64,000 bases of DNA from Apteryx mantelli (taxonomy: Eukaryota > Chordata > Aves > Apterygiformes > Apterygidae): NCBI RefSeq assembly GCF_036417845.1, contig NC_089981.1, forward strand, positions 76,611,268-76,675,267. Reading direction: 5' to 3'. The stretch's first letter is position 1, and the number at the start of each line of letters is the position of its first letter. The notes below the pieces were generated by a model that saw only the letters and a program-made list of their open reading frames with translations, was not told the DNA's origin and ran no database searches. Position numbers and translations under genes: made by a program. Positions 50,201 through 63,300 of this stretch are shown piece by piece.

Positions 50201-53200
50201 TTTCTCTCTAGTGGGCATGATATTAGGTAGCATCCATGACAATGATTTATTTCGGCCTGTACAGAAATTCTTGGTTAGTAATTTTCCAGGAGATGGCAGT
50301 GAATTACCAGTCTGTATACATAGTATGAGCAGCAGCCAGAATAGCAGAGTGTCAGGCTGCCTCTACGAGAACAAGTTGGTGGGGAGAGGAGGTCCTGTGT
50401 TGTTCAGAAAAATAGGCCTTGACAGACTTTGAACATGTCAGTGTCAAAGAGCGGCTTTCCACACACCAGCGCGAAAGTAAGAAATACAACTCTGTTGACT
50501 TCTGAGAGTCCCAGGTGTACCTCGTGTTCATTAAAAGAACCATCAGAGCAATGGTATGTTTGAAGTGAATAAAAAACCCTTCAAAGTGACATGGATCTCC
50601 TTGTATTTTTAGGGGACCCCTGCATCCAAGATTAGTATCAAGTATCTTTAAAGAGAAAAGTGGAAATCTAGTAATGTGTTGTTAATGAATGTGCTTTGAA
50701 CCCTTTTGGTTAGCTGATACACCTATAAAATACTAATGCTTTACTCCAGCAGTGACTTCCAGAGGTTCCTACAGAACTGCTAAGGTGGATTCCCTTGAGG
50801 CAGTTAGGGCCTTGGAGTTTGACTTTCTTTTAGTGTGTTGCTGTTCGTAATGTTTGCAAGGCCATTGCAGAGGCTTTCAGAACAGATGCTGCATCAGATA
50901 GTCCAGCATTGCTGTTCATGAGTGAATCAAAACCTCCTCTCCGGTAAACTGGTTCTCTCTCTGGAGCAGGCCTACAAAAAAAAAAAAGTATTTAAAAGGG
51001 ATGTTATTTGTGAATAACAGATATATTTTGAGACAAATTATAGAGCAGAGAAAGAATGAGGTATAAGCTGGAGTCCTTGTTAAACAGTGGAAATTTCATA
51101 CAGAGAAAAGCTTGATGACTGGATATGTCCTAATGTACTTCAGCCAAAGCTCATCTCATCAGTCAGCTGTGAGACAAATCCATAGGAAATACTGTTTTAT
51201 TAGTTACGGTGTTTATGGAATGACTTACTGGTTCATAGTCAGCTGTCCTTCAGAGCTGCAAGGTATTTGCCAAGGACCTCGCTAATATTGCCAATAGCAA
51301 TTTTGGCTTGCTAAATTTGGTTTGTGATTACCTAAGGTGTGGCATGACACAGCATGGAATCCTTCAGTCTTTGTTCTTAACCGGAGTTAGACTGGAATGC
51401 CTTTTGTTTTCTTTTAAAGTAGTGACTCAAATTTATTGCATCTCATTTTGGAGGGGTTTTGGTTATTGCTGCTTCTCATCAATACTGAGTTCATGGAGCT
51501 CAAGGTCCCCATGCATGGGAAAGGTATAACTAATTAACTGTAACTTTATCCCTTAATTAGGTACCCAGTGCTTTGACTGAAATTGCCATGGATTTGTATG
51601 AAGCCCATGACCCCCATAGGTTGGAAAGGCACGCCATTGTTTCTTGTTTGGAACTGGATTGTAAGGAATAATAATACTGTCACAGGTCTTCAGATTTTCC
51701 CTTTTTTTGTTTTTTATTTTGTTTTTGTTTTTAATCTTTCCTCTTGCAGGGATAAGTTAGGTGGTGGTGGTGGGGGTTGTTGTTGTTTTTTAGGGAAGTT
51801 TTGTAACATCGGCCCTAACAGCATTAGGCTTTGGACTAACAATCTCATTAGCTATGGGAAGTGTTCGTGGTTCTGCGTATGTAGTATCTCCAATATTTTT
51901 TCACAGTGTGAAATGAAAGCGTACAGTTCCTCACTTCTGAAATGGCAGAGAAGCAGGTATCTGCCTGGAGGAAATTAAGGGTAAGAGAGCTATTTTTTGC
52001 TTACCTCCTTTTAATTGCAGTTACTAAGCTTAAATTTTTTGCTAGCCTGCTTGAAAATATCTACTGCACATTTTTCCTTATGTGAAAACGTGTCTAAATG
52101 CTTCTCTCAGATTAAGTAGAGGCCAGTATCTTGGGAGAATGAGGTTTTCGCATATTAAGTTCCACCTATGGTGAGGGATACCTTCTCATAATCTCTAAAA
52201 GGGACCTCTGGAACTTCGGAAGAGATATCCTAAGGCCTATTTGTGTCCTCCCAGAATGGTTTGTCTGGCCTTCTCTCGCTGAACTTTCCCTTAGGCATTA
52301 CTTAGAAATAGGCTGTGAACTAGATGGGCTGGTAGGAGAAGCTACAAAATGCCAGCCAGCTTTCCCAGGCTTTCCTGTCCTTACTAAAAGCGAGTATGTG
52401 TTGCACGGTACCTGTTCAGTAAAGCAAATGCTTTAGGCCAACTCTTCCTCCATTTTACAATCAGCCTAGGTAATTTTGGCTTTGTTACAGGGAAGGAACT
52501 CTAGTATGCAGCTTTTGCCTGCCATGGGATGAAGGTGCGTGGCTTACTTGGCTGGAACACGTGAATATTGCTAATGTAGAATAAATCTCTGCTTAAGACA
52601 ACAATTAGGTCAGATCCTAGAAAAAGAATATAGTTTTCTCTTTCATACCAACCTCAGCCTAGCCAGGCCAACTTACTCTAGCAACAGTTCTTCCTGTTTA
52701 TTTAATATTTGTAGCAAAAAATGCATTAGCAGACCATGAGGTCAATTTTCATTATGATTTTAGTATTTTATCAATAGAAACATGGATATGGTTGAAGTGG
52801 TACAACCCATTTTTACTGCTATATTAAAAAAAAAAAAGTGGAGGTTTTTCTTTCTAAGTGAGAAAAAGCAGTTGATTCATAGTAAATAATGAATGATACC
52901 AAAAAGTAATTAAACTGTAAATGTAAAATTTTATAGACCTGAAAATGGTTTGTGTGCATTAAAACTTGTCTCTCTTCCAAAGATATAAATTCATTTTTTT
53001 AGGGCATTTTTTTTCACTGCAGACCTTGCCTTGATTGCTTAGAATTTATTTTCTGATCAAACTTTCCAGTTTAAAATCACATTCTAGGTCAAATCACTTC
53101 ATATTGCATTTTAAAGCAAACTGGTGAAAACTGATACTAAGCTGAGTAGACAAAGCTTTTGCTGCATATCATATGTACTACTATGCATATTAACTCGCTC

Positions 53201-55677
53201 TAATTTTTTGCATGTTTTCTTTTTCTTGTTAACGATAAGTATTTTCCTAACCAATAGGGACAGCATTGGGACAAAAATTATGAAACAGTTGCATTGAAAG
53301 GGCAGAAACGGGTTATTTTCCTCTGCCTTCCTCCTCTGCCGCCTATGAACATATATAAATTCCTGTTGACTTGAACACTGAAACAAAGTTTTCTTCCTCA
53401 TGATTTCAAAACCTAGCTGCAGCAGGTTTGACCTTCTGGTTCTTTACTTGCTTGCTGTGCCTTCCAGAGTCATATGGTCCCTTAGATCCTTCATCTGTCT
53501 TTGTGATTGTAGGTGTTTAATATGACATTGCCTTGGTTAAGTATGTTTTCTCCGGCTGCTTGCAGGGTAGAAAAGGGATTTAACTGCACCTTCTGCCTAT
53601 CCAGTGGCGTTTGGCACACTTCTGGCCTTTAAGTTGTTCTTTAACTATGCAGATCAAAAGTCTGACTAACGACAGCTGTTAACTCTTGTTTTCCAGTGTA
53701 ACAGTAAATCTGTTTAATTTCACAGAATAAAAACATTTATTCTCTGCAAGGTCAACTTTTATATGTAAGTCTTAACTTTCTCAGTATGCTACCTGTCCTA
53801 CACCTACAATGTACATATTTTCATACATGAAATAATAGTTTTTATCATGTGAGCTGTGTATTTAAAAAAAAAAAAAACTACACACAAGGAAAGACAATGA
53901 CGAGAAAACAAATAAAACAGGAATTCTGTCATGTTATTGTGACAGATGTAATAAATGCATTGAATTTCAGCCCAGCAGATTTTCTACAATGACCTCTTTA
54001 AAACTTGGAACTCAACAACATCTAGCTTTGGACATTGTCATTTGTCATCAATTTGGCACTTCAAACTTGTTTAGAAGTTACCTCAACTTTCCTGGGACTT
54101 CAGGTCAAAGCTTTCCATTTTCATTGCTGGGGTTGTGTACATGTTCATTTTTTTTCTCTTGTGCTAGTTTTCTGGCTACAACTTGTAATTCAATAACAGG
54201 GTGGGTCAAGAAAAGATTAGCGCACTGAGACTTGATTATAATGAAGTAGCACAGATATTGTTGGCTGCTACTTCTCCTGAGTTCTGCTGTGCCTGTCCAT
54301 ACAGCTCTTTGAAGAGTGGTAATTGCCAGTTTGGTTTTGGCCTCAAGTGTAGTGTGTGTGGAGCTCTTTTGAGATCTTTAGATGAAAGCTGCTTTAGTAT
54401 TGTCTGTCTGAGGCCTACTCTGAGAGATTTTTGTCACAGATTACTGGCCTTAGTCCTGAGATTCTCGTTCAACTCATTTGGAACCCAAGGCTGATAGCTG
54501 ACTTTACAGGGAAAGGCATGAATACATAAAATCTATTTGTTTCCTGAAAAAAGAACTAAGGAAATCTGATCTCCAATGGTTTTGTGAGCTGTACCCATTT
54601 TTTTTTCCCTATACTTTCTTTGGTGATGTCTCTACTGTAATACCTCCTGTTCCAACCAGTGTCTGCTAACTCCCCTCATGCCTCCTTATCTCCCCCTTTT
54701 AGTCTGCAAGCTGAGTGATACATGTGTAATAGTTTGGAGCTTTGTGCTAGCTGATGGGCTGGCCAGCAGTTCCCAAGCAGAATGGATGATAGTGGATGCA
54801 TTTTTACCTTCTGATTCCCTTCAGTTGTTGGGATATTAATAGAGCTTCTGCCACCCAGTGTCATGATGCTTGTGGGAATGGGCATCTGAGGAGGCAGAAC
54901 ACAGTTCTGCCCGATGTAGCTGAATTAGCTGATGTATCAGAAGTGTAGCAGGGAGGAGCTGCCGGAGTGGTTATATTAGCCTGATTAGCAGCAGTATTCT
55001 ACTCAGTGGTACCACTTAAAAATATCAAAGATATTGCTGACTGATAAACTTGGTGTGGCAGTGTCCTGTCTTCTGTTACAGTTGTTCAAAGGGAACAGAC
55101 AAACCAGTGTAGCAATACTGTGGGATGGAGCACTAGAATAACGTGGGTTTTTTTCTTCTCTGTGTGGACCTGGAACCTTCCTCAGTGGGTTCAGAGCCCT
55201 GCTACAGTGAGCTTAACCTTCACTGAACTTTGTTACCTTTTATAGGCCCCTGGAACAGAGCTCTTAACGCACATTTGAAATGGAGGGAGATGTCTTAAAC
55301 TAGATTGTCCAGTAGGAGTTATGCTCACTGAAATGTAAAGCAATTTCAAACACTGAATCATGTCAAAAAGACTGAGGCTATTGTCTAGCTTAATTTAACA
55401 GTTAGATGAAGCACAGATTTCAAGCAGTTGACACCAGGACAGGTTGGAGGCTGGCTTTTACCCACTTTTTAAGCTTTTTAATCATACTGTTTCAGTAATC
55501 TCCAGTATCTGCTACTGATTATTTTAAGATCTGTATGATCTTAATGAATGATTTTCTGGAAAGACTGTTTTGGCAAATATTGAGTAAAATACTGTGTAGC
55601 CTTTTCTGGTTTATTGATGCTACTGTCTTCTAGGAGTTGTCTTCCTAAAGAAACTGTTCACTTATTTCAAGTCGTCG
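47241..55677. other. intergenic DNA between YY1 and SLC25A29, left part
   Basis: No gene, RNA or dated mobile element was recognised on either strand. Open frames are all under about 135 codons, overlap randomly and show no domain. Small simple tracts occur, for example GGT/TTG triplets and T-rich sequence around 51700-51800. Confidence 0.65.
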
Positions 55678-56227
55678 TCTTTTTTCTTTTTTTTCTTTTT
55701 TCCTTTTTTCTTTTTTTTTCTTTTTTCCTTCTTTTTTCTTTTTTCCTTTTTCCTCCTTCTTTTCCTCCTCTTTTCCTTTTTCCTCCTTCTTTTCCTCCTC
55801 TTTTCCTTTTTCCTCCTTCTTTTCCTCCTCTTTTCCTTTTTCCTCCTTCTTTTCCTCCTCTTTTCCTTTTTCCTCCTTCTTTTCCTCCTCTTTTCCTTTT
55901 TCCTCCTTCTTTTCCTCCTCTTTTCCTTTTTCCTCCTTCTTTTCCTCCTCTTTTCCTTTTTCCTCCTTCTTTTCCTCCTCTTTTCCTTTTTCCTCCTTCT
56001 TTTCCTCCTCTTTTCCTTTTTCCTCCTTCTTTTCCTCCTCTTTTCCTTTTTCCTCCTTCTTTTCCTCCTCTTTTCCTTTTTCCTCCTTCTTTTCCTCCTC
56101 TTTTCCTTTTTCCTCCTTCTTTTCCTCCTCTTTTCCTTTTTCCTCCTTCTTTTCCTCCTCTTTTCCTTTTTCCTCCTTCTTTTCCTCCTCTTTTCCTTTC
56201 TCCTCCTTCTTTTCCTCCTTCTTTTCC
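55678..56227 (+). repeat. 550-nt pure polypyrimidine tract with a 30-bp minisatellite
   Basis: The plus strand has no purine for 550 nt. A degenerate T-rich leader (55678-55740) is followed by 15 exact copies of a 30-bp unit (55741-56190), reading TTTTCCTTTTTCC, then TCCTTCTTTTCC, then TCCTC; a sixteenth copy (56191-56220) differs at two positions (56200 and 56220). Because 30 is divisible by three and pyrimidine-only sequence contains no stop codon, all three plus frames and the complementary purine frames stay open, giving spurious low-complexity 10-residue repeats on both strands. The tract lies about 1 kb beyond the SLC25A29 polyadenylation signal, between the convergent 3' ends of YY1 and SLC25A29. 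Confidence 0.97.
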
Positions 56228-57224
56228 GCCATAGTTCAAAGCTTATGCTCTCTCAGCAGGAGCAACAAGCACTTGAATAGAACTGCCCCTTGTCATGGTT
56301 AGTTGGAGAAGTGGTGGCCTTTCCCTTTTCTTTTCTAGCAAACTGATCCTTGACAGAGTTTATTTCAATTAAGTGTATTCTACCCTTTAAAAAGATAAAT
56401 TAGCAGAGCCAGGACCCGACCTCACTTCCTGCCAGCAATGGTCTTTTTTATAGGTCACAACCCCCATCATCCAGCTTTTCCAGTGGGGCTTTTTCATTTG
56501 GAATATTGATGCTTTTCTCTGAGGGCTAATTGCTCTATTACAGTCTGGACAGAGTAAGTCTAAATTGGGAATACAAAACAACAGTGCTGAGGCCTAATTA
56601 TCCACCCTGGTAAGCGGAAAAACTCCAAGTGCAGCATGTACCCTTTAAAGAGACTATCTCTGACAGTTGAACAGAATGCAGGTAAAAATGGCATGAAAAA
56701 CTGAATAAGCATAGAATAAAAATGTTGAAGGTTAACAAAACTATAGCCTGTGAAGCTGCTAGTCAAACTTGTGCAGCTCTGAGCTGAGCACTACTCAGAT
56801 TCAGGTGCGAACAGCTCCTCGGCAGACCGGGTACTTGATTCTGATGTGAGTCTAGCCTTGACTTCTGCAGTTGTGCAGCCTTGGTTCAGATCAACACCAC
56901 TTTGACTGAATAAATGCAGAGTATGAAGGGGCCAAACACCCTGCAAATTTGTTAGCCCTAGAAGTAGGATTGTTCTCTTAGTAAACTCCTATAATACCTT
57001 CAAGTAAGGTATTCGCTGAAAAAATCAATTTGAAGAAGCGAGCTCAGGCAACTTCCCTTGTTTGCTTCAAGAAACTGATAGAGGACTTTCCTTTCTGGTG
57101 GTGTGTGGAAGGCAGATGGAGAACAAGTTTCTTCAGGCAAAAGCCAGAAACGCTACTCTTGCAAGCTGGGTTTAAAACAAGGAAGAGGCACCCAAGTAAT
57201 ACAGAAGAAACTTTAAAGAACTAT
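56228..57224. other. intergenic DNA beyond the SLC25A29 3' end
   Basis: About 1 kb of unremarkable AT-rich sequence between the minisatellite and the SLC25A29 3' UTR. No supported feature seen. Confidence 0.65.
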
Positions 57225-58837
57225 AGTCAAAATTAAAAAAAAATTTATTCCCTCAGTTTTATATACAATAATTAGACTACTGTATAAAGGTGTAAATTGT
57301 CTTTGCTTTGAATTGTTGTGCATATGCAGCTTAGTAGACATGTTTAACATTCAATTTGAATCTCAGTGCAAGTAGGCACTAAAACATCCAACATACCTCC
57401 AAGGTATAAAAAGACATACCAGTTTTACAGGTTTCTCCAGCATACTTTGTTACAGTGCAAAATGCTATGAATTAAGGTTTCTTTAGAAAATCCACATAAA
57501 TTAAACACATATTGCACATGTCCCAAGCAAAAGTGTAACAAGTTGTACTTACTGAGCTAGCTTGATACTTTTGAAACGTTCCCCCTCCCCCCACACATGC
57601 ACTGCTTTCTCCTGGCTATTTGTGCCAAATGTGTGTGGTTCTTATTCCGAATGTTAAATAACTGTTTATAGCTCTTAGACTAAAGTAATCCACCTTGAAC
57701 GGACTGCTAAAAATATTAATGTAAATTAATGTAACAAGAAAATTCTCCAAAACCCTTTTCAATCTTCCTTCCAGTAGCACTGTAACTAAACGCTTAAAAA
57801 ACAGTATTGTTTAAATTCGTAATGCAAGTGTATTGAACAGTAACCATTTCAGACACTTGCACCCGTTTTCTGGAAAGGTATGAAACCTCCACTGCTAAAG
57901 ATGTATGTATTTCTGAAGTACTTAAAGCTGCTAAGCTAACATTGCACCCACTAAGTTTTGAGCAGTAACATAGGTAGGACTTGATTCCTACACAGCACTG
58001 GCTGCTATGTTGCATGTTCAGAGAAGTGGTACAACATTACAAACTTAGGAGAACAATGTCTACTTGGACTGAAGCTGGTTAATACATTCTGTGCACCCAG
58101 CAAATAAGAAATAGCGGTGAAGGCAAAGAACATCAATCTTGCTTGGAGTTACCTTAAGTCCTTACTAGCCTTGAAATTTAAAGGAACAAGTGCACATGAG
58201 TATAGATGCTAACTCTGTGCTTAAGATATTTATGCAAAGCTGGAAGGTGAGAGAGTAGCTTTGGAACAAATCAGTTCTTAACAAACCAATATGAACAGAG
58301 ATGCTACTAAAACCACTGACATAAAAGTAGAGGAAAAGTAAAGCACATGGCTAGCTGAATGTTCTTCCATGTCTTAAACAGTTCAGGGTTGCCTGCAAAA
58401 TGCTGTCAACGTTTAATTTCCTCCCCCCTTCCCTTGCCTCACCTTAAAGCACTATACTTAGCCCTGTCGTATACAAAAAGAACATTTCTTTTCTGAAAAC
58501 ACTTCTGCATTTGATTCAACTCAGTCACTCAGAACATGGGTGGAAGAAAACCTGATTTCTGGTACTATGGCATCCTCCAGATCTTATTCTGAAGACATAG
58601 TAGTATCTGTACAGTACTTTCTAAAGGCAGGTCCCCATCTTATTTGGATACTATTAGATATTAAGTCCTTAGTAAGGCCATATGCCGCTTGTACAAGTGA
58701 TGAGATGAAACCCTAATTTTGACACACTTAGGAATTTTTATACAGAGAGAATATATTTACACCACTTCTTCAGGTCAAATGTTTACATTTAAAAAAAGCC
58801 AAATGCGCTTTGGATCAAGAGAACAAAAATGTAATGT
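57225..58837 (-). other. SLC25A29: SLC25A29 3' UTR
   Basis: On the minus strand about 1.6 kb of AT-rich sequence follows the SLC25A29 stop codon and reaches an AATAAA hexamer (plus-strand TTTATT at 57244-57249), the best candidate polyadenylation signal; the cleavage site would fall about 15-25 nt further left. No other gene is evident in this interval. Confidence 0.65.
57244..57249 (-). promoter_or_regulatory. SLC25A29: SLC25A29 polyadenylation signal
   Basis: The hexamer AATAAA on the minus strand lies 1.59 kb downstream of the stop codon. Confidence 0.6.
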
Positions 58838-59581
58838 TCACAAACTCGAAGGCTGCTGGATTGCTGGGCCTGGCTCACATTCACGAAGGTCTTCTTCTGA
58901 CCTCATATACATTAGGAACACGGTGACGGTAGCAAAAGTAGCTGCATTGACAGGAAAAGCACGGAGAAGTGTAGAAGTAAGACCTCTTGTAAACACCCTC
59001 CAGCCTTCATCGTGGTAACTCTTTCTGATACAGTCTAGAATGCCATTGTACTGTGTGATTCCACCAACTCCATCTGCCTGAAGCCGGGATTTGATCACAT
59101 CCACAGGGTAGGTTGAGAGCCAGGATACAATTCCTGACATCCCTCCAGAAAACAGCAATTTGGGAATAACGTAACTGTCTTCAGCTTCGCAGCCTAAGTA
59201 TCTGGTCATACAGTCATAGGTCAGGAAGTAAAAGCCAAAGCTTGGTGTCTCTCTTATGAATGTAGAGACCATGCCCCTGTTGATACCCCTCAGCCCTTCC
59301 TTTCGATAGATTTTGATCAAACAATCCAGGGAATTTTTGTAGTTCTTCGTCTTTAATTTGTATTCACCTGTTCCTTGAAGCTGCATTCTTGTCTTTGCTA
59401 ACTCCATGGGACAACAGATGACACACTGAATAGCCCCTGCTGCTGACCCTGCAATAAACTGGTTTAGAGGAGTGTCTTTTCCAAGAGCACGAAGTGTATT
59501 TCCTTGTACACCAAATACAAGTGCATTAATGAAGGTAAGTCCCATCATTGGCGACCCAATACCTTTATAGAGCCCAAAAGC
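58838..59581 (-). CDS. SLC25A29: SLC25A29 terminal coding exon
   Basis: This 744-nt exon begins after the acceptor CCCACAG (59588-59582) with AFGLYKG and ends at TGA (58840-58838), encoding 247 residues. It contains the end of repeat one (GLTFINALVFGVQGN), repeat two with PMELAKTR (exon residues 58-65) and RETPSFG (110-116), and repeat three with PVDVIKSR (159-166) and RAFPVNAATF near the end. An internal Met-Met near 59548 is not the true start. A loop in repeat two (EYKLKTKNYK) is slightly longer and more basic than in human. Confidence 0.97.
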   Translation of the reverse strand, partial: AFGLYKGIGSPMMGLTFINALVFGVQGNTLRALGKDTPLNQFIAGSAAGAIQCVICCPMELAKTRMQLQGTGEYKLKTKNYKNSLDCLIKIYRKEGLRGINRGMVSTFIRETPSFGFYFLTYDCMTRYLGCEAEDSYVIPKLLFSGGMSGIVSWLSTYPVDVIKSRLQADGVGGITQYNGILDCIRKSYHDEGWRVFTRGLTSTLLRAFPVNAATFATVTVFLMYMRSEEDLRECEPGPAIQQPSSL

Positions 59582-60346
59582 CTGTGGGAAGAAGGAAGAA
59601 AAAACCTTTTTTTAATAAGTGTTGATAATCTCCTGAAACTGTCCAGAAAATGTACTTTCTGGTTCTCACTTGTGTTTTAACATCCTAAAGATAGCCAGTA
59701 GATCAGTACAATCTTGCTTTGCAATAAGCAGCAATTTGATTGCTGCCTAAGACACAAACATCTTAATATAACATTTTCTGGAAAAAATTTTCCAGAAAAC
59801 TTTTATCTTGATCGACTAAGAAATTATATATAGTTCACTATTTTTTAAATTTTCTTAATAGCTAAAAGCCTAAGGCCATCCTTTTAGTCTTACAGGTTCA
59901 GCAGAAAAACAATTTATTCACTCATTGCTTAGATTGCGTGCATTCTCTGTAAATTAGTTATTCAAGTAACTAGTTATCTTATTAAAAAGTTAAGTATTTC
60001 AAGTCAAAATTTAAACTTCCAGCCTAGTGATCTTTTTAAGGAAGTTTCTGGCAAACTTCTGAACATAAGCACCCAAGCCTGAGAACTCAGGTGTAAAATA
60101 CTTAGTTGTGTGCCAAAACTACAATATCTGCTCTGCTGTCAGCTCAGGTTCATAATATAGTTTTCTTCTGCAATATTTGCAGGTTTTTTTGAACAGCTTT
60201 CCCACCCTTGTGATACAAAATATACAAAGATGCAAAATTTAAGTCATTAATTTTGTACTTACAGATTCTTGCTTTATGATGGACTGAAAGCAATGGAAGG
60301 TCCCACGATAGAGAGGTTTCTCTACATTTTGAACTTGTAGACGAAC
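58838..60346 (-). CDS. SLC25A29: SLC25A29 mitochondrial basic amino acid carrier, partial (last two coding exons)
   Basis: The minus-strand join 60346-60263 and 59581-58838 encodes 275 residues plus stop, matching human SLC25A29 from VRLQVQ to its C-terminal QPSSL. SLC25A29 is an inner-membrane carrier that imports arginine, lysine and related basic amino acids into mitochondria. The family has three repeats of two membrane helices, each with a PX[DE]XX[KR]X[KR] signature. Repeats two and three show PMELAKTR and PVDVIKSR. The first signature (HPFDTVK in human) should sit in an upstream exon outside the window, since only the VRLQ that follows it is present here. About 26 N-terminal residues are missing, consistent with the human length of 303. 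The gene is convergent with YY1. Confidence 0.96.
59582..60262 (-). other. SLC25A29: SLC25A29 intron between the last two coding exons
   Basis: A 681-bp phase-0 intron with donor GTAAGT (60262-60257) and acceptor CCCACAG. It contains a perfect 12-bp-arm palindrome at 59774-59799. Confidence 0.93.
59774..59799. repeat. palindrome, 12-bp perfect arms, 2-nt centre
   Basis: TTTTCTGGAAAA (59774-59785) and TTTTCCAGAAAA (59788-59799) are perfect reverse complements around AA, inside the SLC25A29 intron. Confidence 0.85.
60263..60346 (-). CDS. SLC25A29: SLC25A29 penultimate coding exon
   Basis: This 84-nt exon encodes exactly 28 residues, VRLQVQNVEKPLYRGTFHCF followed by QSIIKQES, between acceptor TTTTTACAG and donor GTAAGT; both junctions are phase 0. 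It matches the human matrix loop of repeat one (VRLQVQSVEKPQYRGTLHCF) closely. Confidence 0.96.
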
Positions 60347-63300
60347 CTGTAAAAAGTTGTATGAGATATTCATTTGTATGTCAAAAGCAGTGCAATTGGT
60401 AAACTAGTCTCTTGTACATATATTGAGATTTGCTATAGCAATGTATACATATGCAAGAGTACAGACTGGCCACTAGAATGCCATATGTGCAAAATCATTT
60501 AAAATATTCTGTAAGGGTTTTGAATGATTTTTCAGGGCAAAAATATGAAGGGAAGAGGATTATTAACTTTTTGTGAAAAATTAGAAAAACAGTATGTGGA
60601 AGTACAATAGGGTATACCATCTCTAGATAGAAGTTTTCCAGTACTAGCTAAAACAAGTCCTTTCTTTCTCTAGCTGCCAAGAATACTCTGTCCATGCTAA
60701 GGAATATCTGTACAAACCTGATAGTGCATAGAATTTTATAAAAATTTATTTACAAGTTTATCATGAAATAGGGATGATTTTAGAAGAATGGAGACTTTCA
60801 ACTATAACAAAAAATCTAGTGTCTCTGGCTGCCAGACTTGGGACACTTAATTGGGATCTTATTTTTCAGAGAGCAGATGGGAAGAGACTCTTAAGATGTC
60901 TTACATTGTACAAGAAAATGTATAAAAAAAAACCATTTGTCCCTTTAAATCTTTGTCTGTTTTTTAACCTGCTGAAAGCAAATGATTCATGAGGCTGTGG
61001 CTGTTTTGGACCTTTACTGTTAGGTGTTCCATCTACCATGCACAATACAATATATAATTCCTATTTAATTTACAGCTCAGATATCAATTAGCTTCTCCAA
61101 AACTGAAATAGTATGTTCTGCTGGACAGATTGATGCTACTGTAAGTGGTGACATTGAGACAGGCCTATTTTCTAGATAGTTTTTAACCTTTAATGAAGAA
61201 GTCCAATTCAGTTTTTCCTACTAATTTGTCTTTCGCACATTTAAAAAAAGGCTCAAAGCTACCTAGTTCATGCAAAGCCCTGTATTGCAATAAAGTCAGA
61301 TTGATTTTGCTGGATTGGTGAAGTTAGACATCTGTCTTTGATTTCCAGCATGGAGAGCTTTAATATTTCTCAGAGATGATGTTTATCAATCATTCAATGC
61401 TGCTGCAACTCCAGGGCAAAAAATTTCAAAACTCTCATTTTAAACAAAAGGAAAGATTATTAGGTCTATATGGAAGATTCCTGACCTTAAAATATTTTTA
61501 TCCCTGTTTGTCTAAGTAAGCAACAACACCACCACAACAATGAAAGACCCTTAAAGTGATGTAGGTCCAGAATGGATGTGGGGACATGGTTTGTCTGAAC
61601 TCCATACTGAGGTTAGCATTCTTAAAGCCAAAAAAAAAAAAGAAAAAAAAAAAGCCATTCCAGTATTAGTGGTTTTGACATAACTACAGCATGTCATTAA
61701 GTTGTGTAAATCAAAACTAGTTTTCAGTGTCTCTTTAGTATGTACACTAAGGTATACCAGCCAAACTCCAATGCTATGATCACATCAAGCCTTCCAGGGT
61801 AGAACAGGGTTTTAAAACATCTTGGAGTTAAAAGTAGGCTTGCGGTAGGAGTCAAAGAAAATAAAGTCCTTGTTACTCAAAGTGAGGTTTGAGTACGGGG
61901 GTGGGCTTTCTGGGGTGTGTGAGAGGGTGGCGGGGGGGGGGGGGGGATGTTATTAAAACTGCTCAAGAGCAGCCCTATAAGCAAAGTTATAAAATCTGAA
62001 CAAGCTTTCATATTTGCCCCAAACCAAGGCATGTTTACAGTTTTACTGCTATTGTTTCAAACCCAGGCTGTGAAGTCAGGGGACTTCCAAATATATGGGC
62101 CTTGGGAGAATTACAGCTTAAGAACCTTATTACTTTAACTCTTCTATACACTTTTCTTAAGTAGTTTAGAATTAATGATAAGCTGTATAGAGGTTGAATT
62201 TCCTACTGACATACAGCTTCCATTGTTTTTGCCTAAATAATTTGTGAAATACTGACCAATTAAGCCTTGTTATAGGTTTAAATAGTCAGAAAGTTTAAAG
62301 TACTGATACTTCAAGTCTAAGAATGAAAAACCAGATCTTTAATTTGAGCACAGTGCTATTCACCTGGGGTACATGGATTGGCAAAATGCCAGATAAGGTG
62401 ATAAATGTATATGAAACTATTTGTCATGGCTATTATTGCCATATTCAACAAGCTCTTATTTAGCATGTACAACTATAAGAAGATGGATCATTTACAAAGT
62501 TAAGCCCTCTGTTCTATTCATTGCCAATGAATGACCAGTATGTCCTTTCATCTTGCTTCCTTCTTATTGAAATCATTGTTACTAAGGCTTTAAGTCCAGT
62601 AGTAACATGCTGTAATTTATCATCACTAAAGACTTGTACAAAAGTATCCAAGACTAAGCAAAAAAAAAACCCAGAACCCAAACATTTAATAGTATGTGAA
62701 GTGATTTAGAAGTTTTTGAGCAATGAAGCTTTGAGCATATGTAATGGGTAAGAGCTCAACAGCACTGTGCCTGATACTCAGTTTTAGAGCCACTGTGTGT
62801 GGAAGGGAGGAATGCATACCAGAAAGAAGGTCCAGAATAAGACTTTACATTAAAAAAAAGGGATATTTAAACCCCACTCCCTCCACGTCATAGCTGTATA
62901 AGAGGGACACATCAGTTTAAAAAGGAAAAAAGCTTCATACGTCTTTTAGATTTTTATTTGAACTAATACATTTTGGAATAAATTAAGACTGAGAGAAACA
63001 GAAGTGTTCACCTGGGCTATACTTACTAGGTAACTCTCCCGTGATGAGGCTTATCTGTCATCTACAACAAAGTAACACTTTTGCTGTTAATGAAGACAGC
63101 CCCTAGCTCAGAAAGTAAAGGCAGTTAAAAGCAAAAAAGCAATTTTAAACATTACATCAACAAACCAGGGATAGGGAGTTTGCCATTTCTGAGATCAGCT
63201 CAGTTGTGGGTTTCTCAGTGCAACTTCAAAGATTTAATCTCTTGCTGTGTGTCCCACCATCCCCCTCCCCCCCTCTCATATTTGGTCTGCATGAAGCATG

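Noticed and set aside
55614..56239. Open frames of about 190-206 codons on both strands over the minisatellite
   Set aside because: The 30-bp unit is a multiple of three and contains no stop in any frame, so all frames stay open automatically. The products are simple 10-residue repeats with no promoter, splice context or homology.
58838..59548. SLC25A29 as a single-exon gene starting at the internal Met-Met
   Set aside because: The reading frame continues upstream into conserved AFGLYKGIGSP and then a splice acceptor; the 84-nt exon at 60263-60346 joins in frame.
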